Origin: an uncultured Bacteroidota bacterium
Lineage (GTDB): Bacteria > Bacteroidota > Bacteroidia > Chitinophagales > Chitinophagaceae
DNA: 35,448 nt
Reading direction: 5' to 3'
Assembly (NCBI GenBank): GCA_903821465.1
Contig: CAIJLK010000085.1
Coordinates: 1 to 35,448, forward strand
A program made the position numbers and the translations under genes. The notes below the pieces were generated by a model. That model saw nothing but the letters and a program-made list of their open reading frames with translations, had not been told where the DNA came from and made no database searches. How positions within the stretch are numbered: position 1 is the first letter of the stretch; each line of letters starts with the position of its first letter. This document shows positions 1 through 6,745 of this stretch, piece by piece.

Positions 1-153
<153 letters not shown>

Positions 154-223
154 TTAAGTTTTTCGAATTTTTGAATTGTACATAGGAGTTCATCTGAATT
201 AATTCAAATGATCCAAGCACAGA

Positions 224-505
224 TTAAACAATCGCCAGAATATCGCTTTCTCTCATGATCAACAAATCCTGTCCTTCAATAGTAATCTCTGTACCAGCAT
301 ATTTGCCATACAAAACGTTATCGCCAACTTTAACAGTCATTGGTTCGTCTTTTTTACCAGTACCGGCAGCTACAATGATTCCACGCTGAGGTTTCTCCTT
401 AGCTGTGTCAGGAATGATGATACCACCCGCAGTTTTTTCTTCTGCAGCGGCAGGCTTAACGATTACTCTGTCGTGAAGCGGAGTAACTTGTAATTTTTTA
501 GCCAT
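224..505 (-). CDS. groES: co-chaperonin GroES (Cpn10)
   Basis: This 93-residue protein has the usual family length and the standard Cpn10 features. These are the N-terminal LHDRVIVKP strand, the mobile loop around [19 protein letters not shown] (about residues 22-40) that contacts GroEL, and the end of the fold at [12 protein letters not shown]. GroES caps the GroEL chamber in the cytosol. It is transcribed leftward ahead of groEL. I looked for a CIRCE operator (the HrcA site that controls groESL in many bacteria) in the 255 bp upstream and found none, so heat-shock control here probably works another way (inference). A CAtcTTTG stretch read leftward at 643-650 resembles a Bacteroidota -7 box, but without a well-placed -33 partner. 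Confidence 0.98.
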   Translation of the reverse strand: MAKKLQVTPLHDRVIVKPAAAEEKTAGGIIIPDTAKEKPQRGIIVAAGTGKKDEPMTVKVGDNVLYGKYAGTEITIEGQDLLIMRESDILAIV

Positions 506-554
506 GTGTTTATAGGTTTTTTTATTGATTGAGTAAAATGTACTGTTAGTTATC

Positions 555-693
555 GATAATTATGCCAAGGGTAGATTTAGGTCAAATTTTCAGAAACCCG
601 CATTTATATGGCGTACTCATGCATAGACTGACAGAAACGGCGCAAAGATGGGGAAGTTTTTGGAACTGATTGTGTCAATTTTGCATAATTATC
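555..693. repeat. separated 11-bp inverted repeat in the groES-nusB divergent spacer
   Basis: GATAATTATGC at 555-565 and its exact reverse complement GCATAATTATC at 683-693 flank about 117 bp of the non-coding region between the divergent groES and nusB genes. The right copy lies just before the nusB promoter. Such spaced, identical half-sites can be protein-binding sites for a divergent regulator, but the sequence is AT-rich and chance is possible. No gene is visible in the 506-759 spacer. Confidence 0.35.
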
Positions 694-702
694 CCCTTTC
701 AT

Positions 703-733
703 TTTGCAAGGCCATTCTAATCCAATACCTTTG
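703..733 (+). promoter_or_regulatory. predicted Bacteroidota-type promoter of nusB
   Basis: TTTG at 703-706 is followed after 19 bp by TACCTTTG at 726-733. This fits the known Bacteroidota sigma-A consensus TTTG-N19-21-TAnnTTTG with no mismatch. Transcription would start about 740, leaving a leader of about 20 nt before the nusB ATG at 760. It probably drives nusB, the DUF1573 gene and yajC, up to the terminator at 2555-2588. Confidence 0.72.
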
Positions 734-759
734 CGGCTTCCAAAATCAAGTTCTTATCA

Positions 760-1689
760 ATGATCAGTAGAAGAAATATTCGTGTCAAGGTAATGCAGTT
801 ACTCTACATGATAGAGTCCGCCGATAGTCCTATTTCATTTAAAAATCCGGTGAGCATATTACAGAAGCATCTCGACCAGACCAGTGATTTATTTATTTAT
901 CTAGTTTATTTTGTTACTGAAGTAGCTCGATATGCCGAAACTCGTTCTGCATTTAGAGCTGCCAAAAATTTGCCTTCTGTAGAAGATCTAAATGTAAATA
1001 TTAAGATCGCTGGAAATCAGATCCTGTGGCAGATTCTTGAATCAGATACCTATAAGAAGGCTATCGAACAGTACAAACCTGAATTGAAGATAGATCGTGA
1101 TCTTTTAAAAAAGATCTATTTAGAACTTACTAATAACGAGAAATACCTCGAGTATATTAAGGAAGAAAGTAGAGAACTGGCTAAGGAAAAGGAAATCATG
1201 AAGCTCATTTTCAGCTCATTAATGCTTCCGAACGAAGATTTCATTGCTCATATTGAGGAACTTTACGCTAATTGGGATGACGATGCTGAAATGATGGATC
1301 AATTGGTTCTCAATTATTTACATAAGCCAATTGCATATGATTTGCAACTAATGATTGGCGCTGAGAAATGGGATTTTGCAAAATTACTCCTTACCACAAC
1401 TATCGATAAAAAGGGATATACAGCTGAATTAATTAAACCCAAATTGAAGAATTGGGATGCAGAGCGAATAGCTTCACTTGATATGATCTTGATGCGGATG
1501 GGAGTATGTGAATTATTGTATTTTGAAACTATCCCAACAAAAGTTACGATCAATGAATATATTGATTTGGCAAAGGAATATAGTACAGCGCAAAGCGGGC
1601 AGTTTGTGAATGGCATATTGGATAATATTCACAAGGAATTCATGGAGTTGGGTAAAATTCATAAAGTAAATTTTAAAAGCAAATCATAG
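760..1689 (+). CDS. nusB: transcription antitermination factor NusB (long Bacteroidota form)
   Basis: NusB binds boxA RNA with NusE (ribosomal protein S10) and supports antitermination of rRNA transcripts. The first residues, SRRNIRVKVMQLLYMIE, match the arginine-rich first helix of the family. The C-terminal part (about 225-300) carries the diagnostic run from MILMRMGVCELLYFETIP through KVTINEYIDLAKEYS to GQFVNGILDNI. At 309 residues the protein is about twice the length of E. coli NusB (about 140). The extra roughly 150 residues, rich in Glu and Lys, lie between the first helix and the rest. Long NusB proteins are usual in Bacteroidota. The stop is 3 bp before the start of the DUF1573 gene, so the two are almost certainly co-transcribed. 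Confidence 0.95.
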   Translation: MISRRNIRVKVMQLLYMIESADSPISFKNPVSILQKHLDQTSDLFIYLVYFVTEVARYAETRSAFRAAKNLPSVEDLNVNIKIAGNQILWQILESDTYKKAIEQYKPELKIDRDLLKKIYLELTNNEKYLEYIKEESRELAKEKEIMKLIFSSLMLPNEDFIAHIEELYANWDDDAEMMDQLVLNYLHKPIAYDLQLMIGAEKWDFAKLLLTTTIDKKGYTAELIKPKLKNWDAERIASLDMILMRMGVCELLYFETIPTKVTINEYIDLAKEYSTAQSGQFVNGILDNIHKEFMELGKIHKVNFKSKS

Positions 1690-1692
1690 ACC

Positions 1693-2145
1693 ATGAAAAA
1701 AATCTTAGGGATGATTGCTCTGGGCTGTTTTCTTGTCTTATTGGCCTGTAAGAACCCCACGCCAGTTGTTCGTTTAAATCCATATTCAGCTTCAGATTCT
1801 GCAAACTTTACAGAAATTTTGTGGTTGGATTCTAATATTAATTTTGGAACAATTCCAATGGGCGAAACCAAAATAGTTACATTTAGAATGCGTAATGTTG
1901 GAACTAAACCATTGACCATTTCAAATGTTCAGGCAGGATGTAGTTGTACGGTTCCCGACTTTACAAAAGAAGCGATTCCTCCGGGCGGGGAAGGGTTTGT
2001 TCAAGGCTCTTTTGATAGTAATAAAGCATATCCAGGAGAAGTACGCAAGAGTATTTTTGTTACTACTAATACAAGAAATGGAATCAATAAAACACTTCTG
2101 TTTACAGGTGTGATAGAGTCGGCCAATGTTTCTAAAAAGCATTAA
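1693..2145 (+). CDS. DUF1573 lipoprotein
   Basis: The protein has 150 residues. Residues 1-19 form a lipoprotein signal with a lipobox LLAC (lipidated Cys19), so it should be anchored to a membrane on the periplasmic side. Residues about 45-145 form a DUF1573 domain, an immunoglobulin-like beta-sandwich fold: FGTIPMGETKIVTFRMRNVG, then LTISNVQAGCSCTVPDF, then the IPPGGEGFVQGSFDS stretch. The CSC pair in the middle is typical of the family, whose function is unknown. The gene sits 3 bp after nusB and 52 bp before yajC, an arrangement I recognise from other Bacteroidota. Whether it has any link to the Sec machinery is only a guess from its neighbour YajC. Confidence 0.9.
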   Translation: MKKILGMIALGCFLVLLACKNPTPVVRLNPYSASDSANFTEILWLDSNINFGTIPMGETKIVTFRMRNVGTKPLTISNVQAGCSCTVPDFTKEAIPPGGEGFVQGSFDSNKAYPGEVRKSIFVTTNTRNGINKTLLFTGVIESANVSKKH

Positions 2146-2197
2146 TTGAAAATTTTGTTTATTTGTAATCTTCTTATTAAAAATAAAAACTAAAAAA

Positions 2198-2533
2198 ATG
2201 TATTTGAATTCAGTTTTATTAGCAGGTGATCCAAAACAAGGTGGTGGAATGGTGCAGTTGGTTATGATGGGTGCCATCATATTGGTATTCTGGTTATTTA
2301 TGATCCGTCCCCAAGCTAAAAAAGCAAAAGAACAAAAGAAATTCGTTGATGATATGCAGAAGGGCGATAAAGTGGTTACCATTGCTGGGATCCATGGTAC
2401 GATCAACAAGATCAATGAAGACGGTACTTTGCAATTAGAAGTTAGTCCGGGTAGCTATTTGAAAATTGAAAAATCTACTATTAGTATGGAATGGACTGCT
2501 GCTTTGAATAAGCCAGTGGCCGAGAAGAAATAA
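2198..2533 (+). CDS. yajC: preprotein translocase accessory subunit YajC
   Basis: YajC is a small inner-membrane protein that associates with SecDF and the SecYEG translocon. The 111-residue protein has one membrane segment (about residues 18-36, MVQLVMMGAIILVFWLFMI), directly followed by the family signature RPQAKKAKEQKKF. A cytoplasmic domain follows with the conserved GDKVVTIAGIHGTINKINED stretch. Its length and layout are normal for the family. The leader just before the ATG is A-rich and lacks a Shine-Dalgarno sequence, as is common in this phylum. It is the last gene before a strong terminator-like hairpin. Confidence 0.97.
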   Translation: MYLNSVLLAGDPKQGGGMVQLVMMGAIILVFWLFMIRPQAKKAKEQKKFVDDMQKGDKVVTIAGIHGTINKINEDGTLQLEVSPGSYLKIEKSTISMEWTAALNKPVAEKK

Positions 2534-2554
2534 TTCTTAATTACCATTCTTATA

Positions 2555-2588
2555 TCCGAAATTCGAGAAATTGAATTTCGGATTTTTT
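2555..2588 (+). terminator. Rho-independent terminator-like hairpin between yajC and coaE
   Basis: A perfect 10-bp stem (TCCGAAATTC at 2555-2564, GAATTTCGGA at 2573-2582) encloses an 8-nt loop and is followed by six T (2583-2588). The next base is the A of the coaE ATG (2589). The form is a textbook intrinsic terminator for the nusB-yajC run. Its position leaves coaE with no leader outside the hairpin, so it may instead be a leaky or regulated element. Confidence 0.75.
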
Positions 2589-3185
2589 ATGCTCAAAATC
2601 GGACTCACAGGCGGAATTGGAAGTGGCAAAACCACTGTTGCTCATATCTTCAAGGTATTGGGCATACCTGTATTTGATGCAGATACAGTTGCAAAAGATC
2701 TGATGGAAAACAATACTGAATTGAGAGATAAACTCATTGCACAGTTTGGAACCAATGTTTTTGAATCGGGTAAACTTAATCGAAAATGGTTGGCCAGTAT
2801 TGTGTTTCAAGATCCTCATCAGCTTGATTTACTCAATGCCCAAGTTCATCCTATGACTTTGCAAGCAGCTGAAAATTGGTTTGTACAACAAGATGCGGAT
2901 TATGTGATCAAAGAAGCTGCATTGTTATTTGAGGCAGGCGCTGGAGCTGGTCTGGATTTTATTATTGGGGTATTTGCTCCACCGCATATTCGTATACAGA
3001 GAGTCATGCAAAGAGATGGATTGAGTAGGGAAGAAGTGCTTGCAAGAATTGATCGACAGGTTTCTGATACTATTAAAATGAAATTATGCGATTTTGTAAT
3101 TGTCAATGATGATCAGCAGCTGCTTACTGAACAGGTATTGGAACTGCATCAAAAGCTGATTCAATTAAATATACATAATGGTTAA
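2589..3185 (+). CDS. coaE: dephospho-CoA kinase
   Basis: CoaE catalyses the last step of coenzyme A synthesis, ATP-dependent phosphorylation of the 3'-hydroxyl of dephospho-CoA, in the cytosol. The protein of 198 residues starts MLKIGLTGGIGSGKTTVA with the P-loop GGIGSGKT, followed by the VFDADTVAKDL substrate-binding segment. Later family landmarks are VHPMTLQAAENW, DYVIKEAALLFEAG, RIQRVMQRDGLSREE and DFVIVNDD. I chose the ATG at 2589 because the reading frame only extends upstream through a TTG inside the terminator stem and the family begins at the MLKIGLTGG motif. The start codon directly abuts the T-tract of the preceding hairpin, so the normal ribosome-binding region is occupied by that structure. 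Confidence 0.96.
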   Translation: MLKIGLTGGIGSGKTTVAHIFKVLGIPVFDADTVAKDLMENNTELRDKLIAQFGTNVFESGKLNRKWLASIVFQDPHQLDLLNAQVHPMTLQAAENWFVQQDADYVIKEAALLFEAGAGAGLDFIIGVFAPPHIRIQRVMQRDGLSREEVLARIDRQVSDTIKMKLCDFVIVNDDQQLLTEQVLELHQKLIQLNIHNG

Positions 3186-3195
3186 AGTTTAGTCT

Positions 3196-3522
3196 ATGAT
3201 TGCTTCAACACCCAAACCACCTTATTATGCGGTTATTTTTAGTTCCATTATTTCAAATGATATAGATGGGTATGGATTGATGGCTGATCAAATGGAAACA
3301 TTAGTAAGAATACAACCGGGTTATCTCGGACACGAATCGGCTCGTAATGCAATAGGAATAACAGTTTCTTATTGGGAAAGTTTAGAAGCTATCAAGAATT
3401 GGAAAGCAGTTTCAGAACACCTTGTAGCACAACAATTGGGAAGAGATAAATGGTATGCTTCTTATAAAACAAGGATTTGTTTAGTGGAAAGAGATTACAG
3501 CTTTGATAGTAGTTTGTATTAA
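3196..3522 (+). CDS. ABM-fold (antibiotic biosynthesis monooxygenase-like) protein
   Basis: This 108-residue protein looks like a single ABM domain, a ferredoxin-like dimeric fold. It shows the YYAVIFSSIIS first strand, a METLVRIQPGYLGHESAR middle and an ITVSYWESLEAIKNWK segment, then VERDYSF at the end. Members include haem-degrading and quinol monooxygenases, and many have no known substrate. The sequence alone does not say which reaction, if any, it catalyses. The start lies 10 bp after the coaE stop, so the two genes are probably expressed together. The family call is from recognised sequence pattern, not a search. Confidence 0.7.
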   Translation: MIASTPKPPYYAVIFSSIISNDIDGYGLMADQMETLVRIQPGYLGHESARNAIGITVSYWESLEAIKNWKAVSEHLVAQQLGRDKWYASYKTRICLVERDYSFDSSLY

Positions 3523-3548
3523 AATTTAATTTTAATTTATCCGTTTAT

Positions 3549-3914
3549 ATGACGAAGAAATCAATTTACATTTCTATTACTTCATTGTTTGTAATGCTAT
3601 TTTTCTTTTACTTTTTTGTATTTAATTATGTTGTGCCAAACGCAGCAAAAATTTCCATTCCATATGGATGGCGTAATATTCCTATGATGCAAGATTCTGT
3701 TGTTGTTCATGCTTATTTAGGTGATATCAGTAAGGAAGAAAAAAATAATGGATTAACTGAATTTTGGGTTAAAGGAATCAAGGATCAAGAATATACCTTA
3801 TCAATTCATTATAGTCAAACATCAAAACTCGCAGTAAGTTATCGAATCGATTACCATTTTAAAAAATGGTTCATTCAAAAAGATTATCTCCTTGTAGAAA
3901 AAGACAATAGATAA
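3549..3914 (+). CDS. hypothetical protein with one N-terminal membrane anchor
   Basis: I do not recognise this 121-residue protein. Residues about 6-31 form one very hydrophobic, Phe-rich segment, probably an uncleaved anchor. The remaining 90 residues are polar and mixed, with many Tyr, Lys and Trp, and could form a small beta-rich extracytoplasmic domain. There is no cysteine. The gene is 26 bp after the ABM gene on the same strand, so it may be the last gene of that run. Its stop codon (TAA at 3912-3914) lies inside the first unit of the 14-bp tandem array, so the array has entered the last codons. Function unknown. Confidence 0.65.
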   Translation: MTKKSIYISITSLFVMLFFFYFFVFNYVVPNAAKISIPYGWRNIPMMQDSVVVHAYLGDISKEEKNNGLTEFWVKGIKDQEYTLSIHYSQTSKLAVSYRIDYHFKKWFIQKDYLLVEKDNR

Positions 3915-4017
3915 AAGAGAATAGATAAAAGAGAATAGATAAAAGATAATAGATAAAAGTTAATAGATAAAAGAGAATAGATAAAAGATAATAGATAAAA
4001 GAGAATAGATAAAAGAT
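3906..4017 (+). repeat. tandem repeat, eight 14-bp units
   Basis: Eight head-to-tail units of AATAGATAAAAGAG fill 3906-4017 without a gap. The only differences between units are in the last two bases (AG, AT or TT). Each unit is nearly all purine on the + strand. The array starts in the last codons of the preceding hypothetical gene and supplies its stop codon. Since 14 is not a multiple of 3, the array is not a coding repeat. It would be transcribed as a purine-rich 3' untranslated region. Open frames on the reverse strand here are low-complexity artefacts. Confidence 0.95.
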
Positions 4018-4063
4018 AAAAGTGAAGAGCGGAGGGAACGTTTTCCCAACACTCTTCACTTTT
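4018..4063. terminator. nested inverted repeat, possible two-way terminator between convergent genes
   Basis: AAAAGTGAAGAG at 4018-4029 is perfectly complementary to CTCTTCACTTTT at 4052-4063. Inside lies a second small stem, GGGAA and TTCCC around CGTT. The structure sits between the end of the rightward hypothetical gene and the end of the leftward aminotransferase gene, where a bidirectional terminator would be expected. On each strand the stem ends in a short A or T run, which fits a weak intrinsic terminator. Confidence 0.55.
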
Positions 4064-4095
4064 CACTTTTCACTCTTCACTCTTAACTCTTCACT
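4054..4095 (-). repeat. tandem repeat, six 7-bp units
   Basis: Six units of the CTTCACT / TTTCACT / CTTAACT type follow one another on the + strand (AGTGAAG / AGTGAAA read leftward). The array ends one base before the stop codon of the aminotransferase gene (4097-4099). Read in the direction of that gene it is purine-rich, mirroring the 14-bp array that follows the convergent gene. Its right end would form the first part of the aminotransferase mRNA 3' region. Confidence 0.9.
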
Positions 4096-4096
4096 T

Positions 4097-5287
4097 TTAA
4101 TTTAGCTTAGCTAATGCGTCTTTGATTCTTGCCCAAGCTTTTTCAATATTCGGCATGCTATTGGCAAATGAGAATCGTACACAATGTGGTTCTCCAAATG
4201 CATCACCCATTACAGATGATACGTGTGCAGTATTTAATAAGTACATACTAAAATCAGCTGCGTTTTTAATGATCTCGGTGCCATTTGATTTACCATAGTA
4301 ATAACTCACATCTGGGAAAACATAGAAAGCACCCTGTGGTTCAAAACATTTGAAACCGGGTACAGATTTAACTAATTCTAGCGTCTTAGTTCTTCTTCTT
4401 GTGAACTCTTCCGTCATTTCCAGTGAAGGTCTTAAATCGCCTAAAAGCGCTGCTACACCTGCTTTTTGTGCAATTGAACAAGTGCCGCTTGTAAATTGTC
4501 CCTGTAATTTTTCACATGCTTTTACGATGGTTGTATTAGCAGCAATATATCCTAAGCGCCAGCCTGTCATCGCAAACCCTTTACTCAATCCGTTTACAAT
4601 TACTACACGATCTTTTAAATCATCGAATTGAGCAATACTCTCGTGCTTGCCTTCAAAATTGATATACTCATAGATCTCATCAGAAAGTATAATAATATTT
4701 GGATGCTTACGGAAAACTTCAGCCAATCCCTCTAACTCAGCTTTTGTATAAACAGCCCCTGACGGATTACATGGTGAGGGGAACATAAACACTTTACTTT
4801 TAGGTGTAATAGCTGCTTCTAATTCTGCAGGTGTACACTTAAATTGGTTTTCTACTGTTGTTCTGATTTCAACAACTTTACCTCTTGCAATTTTTACTAA
4901 TTCAGAGTACGTAACCCAATATGGTGTTGGTATAATTACCTCTTCTCCTTCATCAACCAAGGCTAAAATGATATTGGCTAAACTTTGTTTTGCACCAGTT
5001 GAAGTAATAATGTTTTCTGGCTTATAGTCAAGGTTATTATCTCTTTTTAATTTGGTACAAACAGCTTCTCTTAGATCAAGAAAACCTGCAACAGGGGTAT
5101 AGTGACTCCAGTTGTCATTTATTGCTTTAATCGCAGCGTCTTTTATATGCTGAGGCGTATCAAAATCAGGCTCTCCTAAACTAAGATCAATCACATCAAT
5201 TCCTTGAGCTCTTAATTCGCGACCCAATTTGGCCATTTTTAGGGTTTCTGGTTCTGCAAACCTGTCTAATAATGAAGAAAGTTCCAT
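4097..5287 (-). CDS. PLP-dependent class I/II aminotransferase, probably aspartate aminotransferase
   Basis: This 396-residue fold-type I enzyme would transfer amino groups with pyridoxal phosphate in the cytosol. Visible landmarks are LSLGEPDFDTP near the N-terminus, STGAKQSLANII (phosphate-binding loop, about 96-107), TPYWVTY, and SPCNPSGAVY with Asn174. ILSDEIYEYI carries Asp203 and Tyr206, and SKGFAMTGWRLGY carries the Schiff-base Lys236. The conserved C-terminal substrate arginine is in CVRFSFANS. The pattern resembles the AspB/subgroup I-gamma aspartate aminotransferases common in this phylum. Related enzymes act on other amino acids or prephenate, so the exact substrate is inferred. 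A TTG-N16-gAACTTTG promoter-like pair reads leftward at about 5325-5351. The gene is a single unit between a repeat island and a serine hydrolase gene. Confidence 0.88.
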   Translation of the reverse strand: MELSSLLDRFAEPETLKMAKLGRELRAQGIDVIDLSLGEPDFDTPQHIKDAAIKAINDNWSHYTPVAGFLDLREAVCTKLKRDNNLDYKPENIITSTGAKQSLANIILALVDEGEEVIIPTPYWVTYSELVKIARGKVVEIRTTVENQFKCTPAELEAAITPKSKVFMFPSPCNPSGAVYTKAELEGLAEVFRKHPNIIILSDEIYEYINFEGKHESIAQFDDLKDRVVIVNGLSKGFAMTGWRLGYIAANTTIVKACEKLQGQFTSGTCSIAQKAGVAALLGDLRPSLEMTEEFTRRRTKTLELVKSVPGFKCFEPQGAFYVFPDVSYYYGKSNGTEIIKNAADFSMYLLNTAHVSSVMGDAFGEPHCVRFSFANSMPNIEKAWARIKDALAKLN

Positions 5288-5402
5288 AATTTTTATTTGA
5301 TATTGTTCTGATTATTTTGGAGTGCAAAGTTCGGAAAAACTATCGATACAACCTTGGGTTAAAATTGTAAATCATCTAATTTTCGCGTAGTTTTTTTGAA
5401 GA

Positions 5403-6632
5403 TTATCTAATCTTCAGCTTTCTTTCTTGTTCGTATTTTAGGATTACTTCTCCCAAATGTTTCATAAAAGGGTAGCCAATAGAATCATAATCATATTGGT
5501 CGTCGTTATAGATTCCATCCCGATTACAGGAAATCGTTGCACTTAATAAAAACTCAATTCCTTTGTCATGATCGATGATATAGGCGATATCGGTTAGAAA
5601 ACCATACGCATCACCCACTTTATTGAAAATTTCAATATTAGCTGGAACTAGTTTTCTCTCAGATCCTAAAAGCAAAAACTTGCAATAACTATCCCAATAA
5701 ACTGAGCTATCGTATTGAGGAAAATCGCTCTCTCTGGGAAAAGACCGCATCCATGTGCTAAGGAAATTTCTATCATCTGTAGTTATATGAAATCTTTTAG
5801 AAGCAGCAACAGATTCGGGCAGTAGAACAGATTGTAAAATATGGTGCAGGTCTTGTAAATAAACCCTGTTTTTCTCAGAAAAATCAAATGGCTTTTCAAT
5901 TAACTTACCATTCTTTAAATAGCCATTTCCCATTTGAACGGATAGTTTTGGATAGATGGCATTGCTATATTGTAGCGGCTGTTCATAGACTAAATTCGAA
6001 CTGCTATCATAAAAGCGAATCGGATTTGTATATCTATTTTCTTCTAAGCTCATGGAGCTTTCAAGTCTGTGTTTGATAATAACATCAGGATATCCTTTCG
6101 ATGCCAATTTCTTTTGAATGGCCTCTTGACCAACAAACTCATATAAACGATTAAATGCATCGTTATCACTTACTAAGAAGATCTGTTTGATATAATTTTC
6201 AATCGTTGCCCTGCAGTCGGCCGAATTGGGTTGGGTATATACGATGGACTGACCCGTAAATCCACTATCGGTAACCATGGTGGTATGCCGATCTAAACCT
6301 TTTATTTGTAAATCGTTCAGCTTTTCCAGGGCTAAAAATGCAACTGGCATTTTTACGGTACTTGCAGGATAGAAATAATGCGCATTATTTAAATTGTAAT
6401 GGAACTCTTTAAATCGTTGGCGCCCTTTTTTATTCCTATCAATTTGCGTATAAATGATCTGAATATTGAAACTATCTTTCTTTTCCATTAACTCCTTAAA
6501 ATAAGTAGGATATTGATTCAGTATGTTAGTTAGGAATGATTCGTCATCCAGCTTTTGTTTATTTATTGCAGTTTGGGCAAATAACCCCAACTGCGATAAA
6601 TAAAGGATAAAAACTGTTCCAATAATTTTCAT
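5403..6632 (-). CDS. exported serine hydrolase, class A beta-lactamase-like
   Basis: The 409-residue protein begins with a signal peptide (MKIIGTVFILYLSQLGLFAQ) and should be periplasmic. It has the three motifs of the penicillin-recognising serine enzymes: STVK (Ser91, Lys94), SDN (155-157) and a KVG triad (338-340) in place of KTG. Overall it fits the beta-lactamase-2 type domain (PF13354-like), but at over 400 residues it is much longer than a true class A beta-lactamase (about 290) and the Glu166-type motif is not evident. It may be a peptidoglycan-related hydrolase and not a resistance enzyme. I chose the ATG at 6632 over an upstream in-frame TTG because the signal peptide starts there. 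Confidence 0.8.
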   Translation of the reverse strand: MKIIGTVFILYLSQLGLFAQTAINKQKLDDESFLTNILNQYPTYFKELMEKKDSFNIQIIYTQIDRNKKGRQRFKEFHYNLNNAHYFYPASTVKMPVAFLALEKLNDLQIKGLDRHTTMVTDSGFTGQSIVYTQPNSADCRATIENYIKQIFLVSDNDAFNRLYEFVGQEAIQKKLASKGYPDVIIKHRLESSMSLEENRYTNPIRFYDSSSNLVYEQPLQYSNAIYPKLSVQMGNGYLKNGKLIEKPFDFSEKNRVYLQDLHHILQSVLLPESVAASKRFHITTDDRNFLSTWMRSFPRESDFPQYDSSVYWDSYCKFLLLGSERKLVPANIEIFNKVGDAYGFLTDIAYIIDHDKGIEFLLSATISCNRDGIYNDDQYDYDSIGYPFMKHLGEVILKYEQERKLKIR

Positions 6633-6700
6633 ATTCAAATATATCAAGCCCCTAATTAATATATCCTATTTTTTTAACTTTTAAATTTCGATTTTTTACT

Positions 6701-6728
6701 TTTCCTGCAACATCTTCTGCTACTTTTG
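6701..6728 (+). promoter_or_regulatory. possible promoter of the L-serine dehydratase gene
   Basis: TACTTTTG at 6721-6728 is an exact TAnnTTTG -7 box, 17 bp before the ATG at 6746. The -33 part is poor (TTTC at 6701-6704, 16 bp upstream), so only the -7 box is well supported. A start of transcription near 6735 would leave a leader of about 10 nt. Confidence 0.45.
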
Positions 6729-6745
6729 TAATCTAAATTGCGATT

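Noticed and set aside
506..759. CIRCE/HrcA operator before groES
   Set aside because: No TTAGCACTC-N9-GAGTGCTAA or close variant is present in the spacer.
3906..4017. CRISPR-like array
   Set aside because: Units are only 14 bp and directly adjacent, with no spacers and no cas genes nearby.
3871..4066. Two overlapping reverse-strand open frames with Leu/Tyr/Ile-rich repeats
   Set aside because: They are translations of the 14-bp tandem array and nearby low-complexity DNA; they overlap each other and have no independent support.
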